From contig NW_013657637.1 in NCBI RefSeq assembly GCF_000142905.1, forward strand, positions 10,073-74,072: a stretch of DNA of 64,000 bases. Reading direction: 5' to 3'. This DNA comes from Thecamonas trahens ATCC 50062. Lineage: Eukaryota > Apusozoa > Apusomonadida > Apusomonadidae. Of the stretch, positions 18,979-26,732 are shown in pieces. A program made the translations under genes and the position numbers. Position 1 is the first letter of the stretch. Each line of letters opens with the position of its first letter. The notes under the pieces are model-generated. The model did not search any database. It was not told the DNA's origin and worked only from the letters and a program-made list of their open reading frames with translations.

Positions 18979-21900
18979 CTACGACGAGTCCGAGTACGAG
19001 GCCGAGGCAAAGGTGTACTCGTCCGAGCCGGACGTGAACGACGAGCCAAGCGACGGCTCCGAGTCGATGTCCGAGACGTCAAGCGAGTCGACGAGCTTGG
19101 AGCGGTGGAAGTCGCGCGGGGCGAGGAGGGCCGGATGCGGGTCATCGGCGTCGACAATCTCCTCCATCCGCGCGTAGAGCTTGTCCATGAGGCGGCGCGA
19201 AAAGTAGGACCAGACGCCGATCTCGCGGAGAAGGTACTCGAGGTCCTCCTGGTCGAGCGGGTGGTAGGCGATGGCCGTCGGGTTGGCAGGGTTCAGGTAC
19301 TCGTCGGCTTCCTCAAAGGCCGAGAACGACGAGTTGTTGGCCCACAGGTCGTGCCAAAAGACAAACCAGACGGCGTTGCCGGGGTGGGCGTCGAAGAACC
19401 GCAGTCGCTCGTAGAGGAGGCGGAGGCCGGTGGCGTGGCGCTCCGGAAGAGTGCGAAGAAGCTCGTTCTGCTCGTAGTTGCGGAGGTAGGCCACGAGATT
19501 CTTGTACGGCACGTACGACGAGTTGTAGATGTGGTAGTGAAACTCGTACGAGAGCGTGGAGGCCTTGTGGCGGAACTCGTTGAGCCAGTGCCGCCGGTAG
19601 TCGTGGAAGGCCCGGAGCACCTTCTTGTGCCGCGGCTTCCAGATGGCCTGGTTGTCGACGTGGTAGAGGAGCCGCTGGATCTTCTTGGTCTCCTCAAACT
19701 CGTTGCGCTTGTTGTGGCCAAAGTCCGTGTCGCGGAGGAGAAGCGGCTCATCGGTCCAGTGGCCGCCTGCGTCGTCGTCGCCCTCGCCGTCTTGGTAAGC
19801 AATGGTAAAGCCAAAGCCCTCGGACATGTTGAGGATGGCGCCGTCCGAGGTCTGGAACGGGTTCTTGCGCTTGTATCCGGTGATGCGGAGCTTGCCGCGG
19901 CGGAACTTAAAGTCGACAAAGACCTTGAAGCGCTTGGTCGTCGACCCGCGCCGCTCCTCCTTCCACTTCTGGATGCGGGCCTTGTGGAAAAAGTACACAA
20001 TCTTGCCGTCGAGGGCCCGGATGCGGGTCCGGAGGTACCGGCGACGCATGATTTCCGAGAACCGATTCTGGTCGATAAACTCGCGGAGGCGGGCCTGCTC
20101 GCGGAGGAACACATGGTCGTCGTCGTCGTCATACACCATGACGACCGTAAAGGGGAACGGCAGGGCGTAGGCGCGACCAAAGCAAGTGAACGAGTCGAGC
20201 TCGCCGTCCTCGGGCATGCCCTCGTAGTACACGTCGAGGCCGACAATGTACTTGAGCACGTCGTGCTGGATCTGGAGCGCGCTGTCCGAGTTGGAGTCGA
20301 GCACGGCGTGCTCATAGGCATGGAAGCCGACAACCTCGACAATGCGCTTGTTCTCAAAGTGCCGCTCACCGACGGTACCCTGAAAGTTCTGCAGGTACGG
20401 CGCAGTGTCGGCGGCTGTAATGTCCGACTGCTTGGCGGCGGCATCGGCAAAGAGCGATGCGCTGGCCGGGCGCGCAGCGCGGCCGTCCGACTCTGACGTC
20501 GACGAGTACGAGTCAGAGGCTTCGCGGATGGCTCGCTTGGTGTTGGTCACCGAAGGCTGGGCAAATGCCCACTTTTGTGACTCGGGCGGCTTGAACTCGT
20601 CATGAACCATGAAAAGCCCGTCCCAGAACTCGTGCCAGATCCGCTGCTTGCGGGCGGTGAGGAGGTTGAGCGAGGGCGAAAAGAACAGGTCCCGCGAGGG
20701 TTTGCGCGGGTCAGGCGTAAAGGTCAGCATCTTGAACGTGTTCTTGCAGCACTTGGCAAAAAACGAGACGCCGGTAAAGAAGAGCAGCGCCATGAAGAGC
20801 AGGTTGAGGACATGGAGGACGTTGAGGACAATGCCCCAATTGGACTCGTCCCACACGTCAAAGACAAGAATGAAGCCGATGAACGCCGTGAGGACCGAGG
20901 TCACACGCCCGCAGCGATCAATAAGATCGTTCTCGCGGAGGAGGAACGGCGAGATGCGGAAGGCAACGGCAGCAAAGACAACCATGACGAGGAGAACGCC
21001 CGAGATCTGGATCACCTGCAGCGCGCGCGATTGGCCCTCGTAGATGGCGTTGTTGCGCGAGAGAGTGATGATGAGGACGGCAAGCATGAGCTTGACACCC
21101 ATGATGATGACCTTGTAGTGGGCCCACGACCGCTCGTAGCCGTAGTAGAGGAACGAGTACGGGGTCTTGTCGCGCCTGAGCTCGTTGCGGTAGACCGTCT
21201 TGCGGAGCGCGTACGGCACGCGGTGGCCTTCGGCGTTGTAGATGCGCGGAATGGGCTTGTACGACTGGATGAGGAGGTAGCAGGCGACAGGAAGGCCGAT
21301 GGAGATGATGACGAACATGACGACGGCAGCAACAATGTACATGATGTGCTGGACCGAGTAGCACGAGTCAAACGCAGTGATCCACTCCGAGTCGCACACC
21401 ATGATGCGGAGAGCAACCTCGGTACACGGCATGAAGAGCGTGGTGAGGATGGTGAGCACAATCTGGACCGTCAACCGCTTGCGCTTAGACGAGTCGACCC
21501 AGTGGCGGGCCTCGAGGCCCTCGCGGATGTCGTCGGTGGTGACCCGGGCGCGGACAATGGTCGAGAAGAGCGAGATGGAGAAGAGAAAGAGGAACCAAAA
21601 CCAGATGTTCTGGACAACAGACGGCTCGACGGTGATGAGGTCGGGCAGCGTGAGCGAGAAGACACGAAAGATGGAGCCAAAGAACTCGCGGAACGAGTCG
21701 GGCCACTCAATGCCGGCAAAGAAGAGGCCGATGATCTGGAAAAAGTCCCGGAACAAGTCGAACTTGACGGCAAAGTCAAAGTTACCAAACGAGCTCGTCG
21801 CTGCTCCAACGCCCTCCACCATCTTGATCAAGTTCTTCTTGCCCACATCATACGCTGCTGCCGACTCTGCCCAAGCCACATCAGCCTTGTCTTGCACAGC

Positions 21901-22119
21901 CTCTGACTCGAGATAATCCTTGACATCATTGGCCTTTGAAATAAAAGCCACTTTGCCAGCCCTCAATGCATGCTTGCCAACTCTCAGGCCTTCACCACCA
22001 CCCGCTGCCACTTCAGAGCCAAGCGAGAGTGCCTCCGAGCCAGCAGACGAGCCAAGCGAGAGTGCCTCAGAACCCAGTGACTCTGCCTCGGAGAGCATGT
22101 CGTACGTGTAGTCCGACAT
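18979..22119 (-). CDS. large multi-TM protein with long cytosolic tail, unknown function
   Basis: 1046 residues from ATG 22117-22119 (MSDYTYDMLSEAES). The N-terminus has SEALSLGS repeated after a variant copy. About eight hydrophobic segments lie between ~120 and ~490, including IWFWFLFLFSISLFSTIV, IMYIVAAVVMFVIISIGLPVACYL, VIIMGVKLMLAVLIITL and IVLNVLHVLNLLFMALLFF. The remaining ~550 residues are charged and soluble. The segment with CDSEW...CYSVQH, then YSFLYYGYERSWAHYKVIIMGVK resembles the C-terminal membrane block of the 42.1 and 43.5 kb proteins (C...W...C, FLY.G, W..E/K), suggesting one membrane superfamily. It could be a channel or transporter; nothing catalytic is visible. Ends 24 bases from the convergent ALT gene. 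Confidence 0.75.
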   Translation of the reverse strand: MSDYTYDMLSEAESLGSEALSLGSSAGSEALSLGSEVAAGGGEGLRVGKHALRAGKVAFISKANDVKDYLESEAVQDKADVAWAESAAAYDVGKKNLIKMVEGVGAATSSFGNFDFAVKFDLFRDFFQIIGLFFAGIEWPDSFREFFGSIFRVFSLTLPDLITVEPSVVQNIWFWFLFLFSISLFSTIVRARVTTDDIREGLEARHWVDSSKRKRLTVQIVLTILTTLFMPCTEVALRIMVCDSEWITAFDSCYSVQHIMYIVAAVVMFVIISIGLPVACYLLIQSYKPIPRIYNAEGHRVPYALRKTVYRNELRRDKTPYSFLYYGYERSWAHYKVIIMGVKLMLAVLIITLSRNNAIYEGQSRALQVIQISGVLLVMVVFAAVAFRISPFLLRENDLIDRCGRVTSVLTAFIGFILVFDVWDESNWGIVLNVLHVLNLLFMALLFFTGVSFFAKCCKNTFKMLTFTPDPRKPSRDLFFSPSLNLLTARKQRIWHEFWDGLFMVHDEFKPPESQKWAFAQPSVTNTKRAIREASDSYSSTSESDGRAARPASASLFADAAAKQSDITAADTAPYLQNFQGTVGERHFENKRIVEVVGFHAYEHAVLDSNSDSALQIQHDVLKYIVGLDVYYEGMPEDGELDSFTCFGRAYALPFPFTVVMVYDDDDDHVFLREQARLREFIDQNRFSEIMRRRYLRTRIRALDGKIVYFFHKARIQKWKEERRGSTTKRFKVFVDFKFRRGKLRITGYKRKNPFQTSDGAILNMSEGFGFTIAYQDGEGDDDAGGHWTDEPLLLRDTDFGHNKRNEFEETKKIQRLLYHVDNQAIWKPRHKKVLRAFHDYRRHWLNEFRHKASTLSYEFHYHIYNSSYVPYKNLVAYLRNYEQNELLRTLPERHATGLRLLYERLRFFDAHPGNAVWFVFWHDLWANNSSFSAFEEADEYLNPANPTAIAYHPLDQEDLEYLLREIGVWSYFSRRLMDKLYARMEEIVDADDPHPALLAPRDFHRSKLVDSLDVSDIDSEPSLGSSFTSGSDEYTFASASYSDSS

Positions 22120-22689
22120 GGGGCTATGGAGAGGGGAGGGGGGGGAGGGGGGGTAGTGGGGGTGCAAGTGGAGTGGTGTGTGTGCCTGGGTGTGCGGGAG
22201 CGGAGGACGGGAGGAGGGGTGTCAGCTGGTTCTGGGAATGGTCCGGGGGAGGGAGGGGGTCAGACCACACGGAACAGAGGGCAAGGGGTGATGAGGGAGG
22301 GGTTTTTTTTGTTCGGGGAATGAGAGGGGTAGGTGTGTGGGGGGTGATGAGGATGGTGGGGGTGGAGAGGGGGGGTGATCGCTTGCTCAGATTGAAGCTC
22401 TCGCTGATTGAGGTGATCGTCGTGATGATGGAGATAGAAGGATCAGATTTCGATCAAGGGTGTATGGGATGGAGAGAGGATAGAGGGTGCACAGCAATGG
22501 ACAAGAAGCACTTGCGCATGAGAGGAGAGGGAGGAGGAGGGGGGGAGGAGGGTGATCGGCGCGGCCGGTAGCTCGTGTGAGGCCTCCCGTCTGGCCAAAC
22601 ATGGAGGGATCCCGCCTCTCCAGTCACACCGCCGGAGTAAGACGGAGTACACCTCACGTTGGCACAGGAGTAGTAGGGAAGGCTTTGCC
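22120..22689. other. intergenic, G-rich divergent promoter region
   Basis: Plus-strand G-rich sequence at ~22125-22380, with runs of 7-9 G. On the sense strand of the upstream minus-strand gene these are C tracts starting 18 bases before its ATG. No gene seen. The frame of the CRAL-TRIO gene is open back to 22552 but starts without ATG. Confidence 0.5.
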
Positions 22690-23919
22690 ATGGCAGCAGC
22701 TGCTTGGGGTGTGTCGTCGGAAGGAGCGCGCGTTCGTGAGAATGACGTCGAGTTTCTGACCCTGTTGTGGAGCTTGAGCAATGACGAGCTGATGGCACTC
22801 TCCAATCTGAAGATACAGTACTACGACCAAGCGGCACCTGTGCCGAGCTCAAACTACGACTTTCTCAAAGTGCTCATGGCTTGCAAGTGGAGCGTCGACC
22901 TCGCTTTGACAAAAATCCCCATCTACATTGGCCTTCGCGATCGGTTGGGCCTCTCAGCTCGGCTAGCTCTAGATCCGCTGCTGCCCGTCCTGGCCACCGG
23001 TCGCTATCAGCTGCAGGGCACCGATCGCGATGGTCACCCGGTGCTGTATGTGGCGGCGGCAACTTATGTGCCGGCAGAAACTGTGCTGGATGATGAGATC
23101 CGTGCCATCGTGTTTCTGCTCGAGTACGCGTGGAGGACAAACCCGGCGGCTGGTCGCCACGGCATCACGGTCGTCGTCGACCTCAGCGGTGCCCGAGTGC
23201 GGGCAAACTTTGACAAGGACGCCGGCCGCGAGCTCGTCATGACGCTGCAGAGTGCGTATCCGATGCGGGTCCGCCGTGTCGCGCTTGTCAACCCGACGCT
23301 CAGCCAGCGGCTGGCCATGCGGTCCATCAAATCGGTGATGAAGGCCGGGCTCCGCGACAAGGTCGAAAAGTACACTCACCAGACGCTGACCAAGATTATT
23401 GCGCCCGACCAGCTGCCCGAGCGGTTTGGCGGAAGCCTCAGCTTTTCGTTTGCCCGCTGGCTCAAGTCGCTCCAGCAGCAGGAGGCGCTGCTCAATCCCG
23501 GCGCTGTCTCGACCGTCGAGCTCACCCTGCCGGTCGAGTCCGGCAGTCTCGAGGGCGGCGGCGAGGCCGAGGATGCCGAGAACGTCGATGACGCAGACTA
23601 TGTTGAGCCCGAGTACGTCGACTTTGTGCCGCGGGCATCCGCCGATCCTGAGTACCAGCCGTTTGGGGACGGAGGAGGAGATGTGAGTGCAGACGATGCC
23701 GTAAGCGTGGACGCAGGCCTGGATGCGCGCCCAAGCGCCAACGATGGCGACTACGAGCCATTTGCCGTTGGCAGTCCCGAGTACGAAGACTACGTTCCGT
23801 CGCCCGTCGCTGATGACGGCGGCGAGTACTCGAGTCACACCGAGTACGACGACGAGCTGGATCTGGAGCCGGACGACTTTGCGTATCCTGAGCTCGAGTA
23901 CGAGGATTATGTTGGGTAG
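22690..23919 (+). CDS. CRAL-TRIO (Sec14-like) lipid-binding protein with acidic PEY-repeat tail
   Basis: 409 residues from ATG 22690 (MAAAAWG). Residues ~45-95 fit the CRAL-TRIO N-terminal helical region (FLKVLMACKWSVDLALTKI), and ~100-260 the lipid-binding domain: DRDGHPVLYV, then GITVVVDLSGARV, LQSAYPMRVRRVALVNPTLSQRL and LPERFGG at the end, all expected Sec14 landmarks. It probably transfers phosphoinositide or another hydrophobic ligand between membranes. The last ~120 residues are very acidic with recurring P-E-Y-x-D/P-F/Y motifs (PEYVDFVP, PEYQPF, PEYEDYVP). These tyrosines could be sorting or phosphorylation sites; that is inference. Confidence 0.85.
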   Translation: MAAAAWGVSSEGARVRENDVEFLTLLWSLSNDELMALSNLKIQYYDQAAPVPSSNYDFLKVLMACKWSVDLALTKIPIYIGLRDRLGLSARLALDPLLPVLATGRYQLQGTDRDGHPVLYVAAATYVPAETVLDDEIRAIVFLLEYAWRTNPAAGRHGITVVVDLSGARVRANFDKDAGRELVMTLQSAYPMRVRRVALVNPTLSQRLAMRSIKSVMKAGLRDKVEKYTHQTLTKIIAPDQLPERFGGSLSFSFARWLKSLQQQEALLNPGAVSTVELTLPVESGSLEGGGEAEDAENVDDADYVEPEYVDFVPRASADPEYQPFGDGGGDVSADDAVSVDAGLDARPSANDGDYEPFAVGSPEYEDYVPSPVADDGGEYSSHTEYDDELDLEPDDFAYPELEYEDYVG

Positions 23920-24045
23920 AGAAGAGCATGTGAATAATCGATGGTCCTGGCCCTTTGTGATGGCTTGGTGAAGAGGGAGGGGTGGGCACGGCCGGGCAGG
24001 ATGCCTCCACACGCCATCGCCATACCTGCCATCAATGCCCCTGCC

Positions 24046-24200
24046 ATCACCACACTTACCATCACCACACACACCATCACCACACATACCATCACCACAC
24101 ATACCATCACCACACACACCATCACCACACATACCATCACCACACATACCATCACCACACATACCATCACCACACATACCATCACCACACATACCATCAA
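24046..24200. repeat. 15-base minisatellite (ACCATCACCACACAT)
   Basis: About ten tandem copies, some with CACACACC replacing CACATACC. All period-3n frames stay open through the array. Confidence 0.9.
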
Positions 24201-24273
24201 TCCCGCTCCCTCAACCGATAATCGATAGCCAACGTTTGATCACCTCTCCCGCCCCCACCCCCACCACCTCTCC

Positions 24274-24325
24274 CACCACCACCACCACCACCACCACCAC
24301 CACCACCACCACCACCACCACCACC
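24274..24325. repeat. (CAC)n microsatellite
   Basis: About 17 uninterrupted CAC triplets, 25 bases before the BBS8 start. Confidence 0.9.
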
Positions 24326-24350
24326 CAGGCACACGAGACACGTGGCGAGG

Positions 24351-25841
24351 ATGCAAGGCGAAGCAGGGAGGGTGTCGTCGCAGGTGGACCCTCTCTATCT
24401 GGGAGCTATGTACCTCCGACGCAGAGCATACGACGCAGCAGTTGGTGTGGCAAGTGACATGCTCGCGGGAGAAGGAAGGGACCAAGCAGCGTGGTACCTC
24501 AAGGCGAGGAGTCTGACGGAGAAGGTGTATATCGATGATACTGATGTGGAGGAGACAGGTCTGGCGGAAGAACTGATGGATGATCGTGCTATGGCTACGG
24601 CTCCAAGACCTGGTACTTCATTTGCTGGTCCAAGGACTTCGGCAGGTACCTCAAGAGGGAGACCTCTCTCAGGCTACGCAAGGCCATCCACTTCGGCGAG
24701 AGGTTCAACTGCGTCAGGCGCTCGTCCGATGACATCCAGGCCCATTGCTTCTTCTGCAGGGAGGTATGTTCGCCTCAACACTGCTGCTTTCGCAGCAGAG
24801 CCGGATGGTCCTTTCATTCCCGTCGACGCCCTCGATCTGCGGAGGTACGCCAAGCGTCAGCACCTGGCCAAGATCCTCTTTGGCTACATCTTGTACGTTG
24901 AGAGCAACCCGCTCAAGGCCCTCGAGCTTGCTACCTACGCCCATGAGCGCGCAAAGTTCAAGGACTGGTGGTGGAAGCTCCAGATCGGCAAGTGCTACTA
25001 CCAGATCGGCCTCCTCCGCGACGCCCAGAAGTTCTACCTCTCCTCGCTCGTCTCGCAAGACATGGTCGAGACATACCTCCACCTCGGCAAGATCTTCTTC
25101 CGCCTCGACCAGCCGGCCAAGGCAATCGACACCTACGTCAAGGCCATGACCGTCCACCCGCACGAGCCGTCGCTCGTCATCGGCCTCGCTCGTGTCCACG
25201 ATGCGCTCGGCGAGACCCAGCGCGCCGTTGCTCTCTACAGAGACGTCCTTCGCATCGATCCGTCCAACATCGAGGCCGCCGCCTCGCTAGGCTCGTACCA
25301 TTTTTACTCGGACACGCCAGAGATTGCGCTCCGCTACTACCGCCGCCTCCTGCAAATGGGCGTCTACACCACATCCATCTGGAACAACATCGGCCTCTGC
25401 TGCTTCTTTGGCCAGCAGTTTGACATGGCCTTGTCGTGCTTTGAGCGCGCCCTTGCCCTCGCCTCGGACGATGACCTCGCCCAGGTCTGGTACAACATCT
25501 CGCACGTCGCCCTCGCCACCGGCGACCTCAACCTCGCCTACCAGGCCTGCAAGCTCGCCCTCGCCGCCGACCCTGACCACGCCCAGGCCATCAACAACCT
25601 CGGCGTCCTCGAGCTGCTCATGGGCAACGGCCTCTCCGCAAAGACAGAGTTTGTCACCTCGTCCACTCTCGCGCCTTGGCTCACCGTCCCGCACTACAAC
25701 ACCGGCCTCGTCGCCTACAAGCTCGGCGAGTTTGAGGCCGCCTTCAAGGCTGCCAGCGACGCCCTTGCTCTTGACCCCGACCACGCCCCGTCAAAGGCTC
25801 TAATGGACTCGCTCTCCAAATCGCTCTCGCGCTCCGTCTAG
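24351..25841 (+). CDS. BBS8: BBSome subunit BBS8 / TTC8 homologue
   Basis: 496 residues from ATG 24351 (MQGEAGRVSSQVDPLYLGAMYLRRR). BBS8 is a TPR scaffold of the BBSome, the coat that moves membrane proteins into and out of cilia. The N-terminus matches the family's DPLYLA...RR.Y, AWYLKARSLTEKVYIDD and RP.TS/RPLSG low-complexity linker. About nine TPR units run from ~165 to the end (KLQIGKCYYQIGLLRDAQKFY, VETYLHLGKIFFRLDQPAKAIDTY, SIWNNIGLCCFFGQQFDMALSCFERAL, QAINNLGVLELLMGN). Length fits human TTC8 (~500-540). Its presence implies a cilium or flagellum. The stop lies one base from the stop of the convergent GNAT gene. Confidence 0.95.
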   Translation: MQGEAGRVSSQVDPLYLGAMYLRRRAYDAAVGVASDMLAGEGRDQAAWYLKARSLTEKVYIDDTDVEETGLAEELMDDRAMATAPRPGTSFAGPRTSAGTSRGRPLSGYARPSTSARGSTASGARPMTSRPIASSAGRYVRLNTAAFAAEPDGPFIPVDALDLRRYAKRQHLAKILFGYILYVESNPLKALELATYAHERAKFKDWWWKLQIGKCYYQIGLLRDAQKFYLSSLVSQDMVETYLHLGKIFFRLDQPAKAIDTYVKAMTVHPHEPSLVIGLARVHDALGETQRAVALYRDVLRIDPSNIEAAASLGSYHFYSDTPEIALRYYRRLLQMGVYTTSIWNNIGLCCFFGQQFDMALSCFERALALASDDDLAQVWYNISHVALATGDLNLAYQACKLALAADPDHAQAINNLGVLELLMGNGLSAKTEFVTSSTLAPWLTVPHYNTGLVAYKLGEFEAAFKAASDALALDPDHAPSKALMDSLSKSLSRSV

Positions 25842-25842
25842 T

Positions 25843-26655
25843 CTACTCGCCGCATCTGCACGGCGCCGCTCCCGCCCGCTCACGGACTGCTCCGCTCCTC
25901 TCCGCCCACGCCTCGCCGCTCACAGCATGCACCAGCCACGGATCCTCGCTCTCATCCGCAGGGTGCGAGTACTCGAGCCCAAGCTTAGCAAACGTTGCAA
26001 GCATGCCCTTGTTCGCTGCCTTGGTCGAGCCGATCACACGCTCTAGGCCCAGCCCAGCCGGCCGCGGCGTAAACGCAAAGTCCAGCACCGCCACCAGCGC
26101 CCGCAGCCCGATCCGCTTCCCCCACAGACTTGCGTGGATGGCGATCCCGATCTCGCCGCTCCCGCCCACACCATCTGCTCCAGCCACCAGCGAGAGTGAC
26201 CGGAAGCCGACCAAGCCCGCGCTAAGGCTGTAGCCCAGCTCGTCGGCCTCCTCCGTCGACGCCACCACCAGCGCCGACGGTGCCGTGTCGACACCAAACG
26301 CTGCAAATCCCAAGCTCCCCACGCCGCCTTCAGCTCCGATGCCAAGCTCAAAGTTGCAGCCGGTGCCATCACCATATGCCGCCACATCATGCATCCGTCG
26401 AGCAGCTGCATCGTCGCAGGAAAACATGCCGTCTTTGCAAATGTGATTGAGATGGGCCATGGTCGTCGTGTCGGCAAAGGTAGCCACCACACGGACGTCC
26501 GAGTCCTCAGGCAGCGGGCCTCGCAGGACAAGCTCAGGCGACCACGCCCCGCAATGGGTACACTTGCTCGAAGCGGGTACTCTCAGTCTCGTTGGTCTCT
26601 CCCCGCGTCCAAGCTCGACGTCAGGAGAGGCCATGCTGTCGTCGATGTCTGCCAT
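25843..26655 (-). CDS. GNAT acetyltransferase (RimJ/RimL-like)
   Basis: 270 residues from ATG 26653-26655 (MADIDDSMASPD). Near the N-terminus is a CTHC pair that could bind zinc or form a disulphide. The catalytic region is C-terminal: GEIGIAIHASLWGKRIGLRALVAVLDFAF, with WGKRIG as the acetyl-CoA pyrophosphate loop, then LERVIGSTKAANKGMLATFAKLGLEY, the N-x-x-(S/M) helix and strand typical of RimJ/RimL GNATs. Substrate is unknown. A 22-base G run (C on the sense strand) ends 26 bases upstream of the ATG. Convergent with BBS8, with almost no spacer. Confidence 0.75.
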   Translation of the reverse strand: MADIDDSMASPDVELGRGERPTRLRVPASSKCTHCGAWSPELVLRGPLPEDSDVRVVATFADTTTMAHLNHICKDGMFSCDDAAARRMHDVAAYGDGTGCNFELGIGAEGGVGSLGFAAFGVDTAPSALVVASTEEADELGYSLSAGLVGFRSLSLVAGADGVGGSGEIGIAIHASLWGKRIGLRALVAVLDFAFTPRPAGLGLERVIGSTKAANKGMLATFAKLGLEYSHPADESEDPWLVHAVSGEAWAERSGAVRERAGAAPCRCGE

Positions 26656-26680
26656 GAGCCGCAGAGAGAGGAGTCGGCGC

Positions 26681-26702
26681 GGGGGGGGGGGGGGGGGGGG
26701 GG
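26681..26702. repeat. homopolymer G22 tract
   Basis: Uninterrupted run of 22 G, which is C22 on the sense strand of the GNAT gene just downstream of it. Such tracts are copy-number unstable and error-prone in assembly. Confidence 0.9.
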
Positions 26703-26732
26703 ACGGCACAGAGTTTAGCTTTGGTGTTGTGA

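Larger units (their letters stand above)
23920..24350. other. intergenic region with minisatellite and (CAC)n
   Basis: Spacer between two plus-strand genes. Most of it is the 15-base array and the CAC trinucleotide run listed separately. Nothing gene-like outside them. Confidence 0.6.

Noticed and set aside
20602-21906. 434-codon plus-strand open frame opposite the 1046-residue TM protein
   Set aside because: It mirrors the codon bias of the minus-strand gene; the product is charged noise, while the minus frame has clear TM segments and conserved patterns.
24046-24200. 15-base array as part of a coding gene
   Set aside because: It encodes only His/Thr/Ile repeats in one frame, and the array is bounded by the CRAL-TRIO stop and the BBS8 start.
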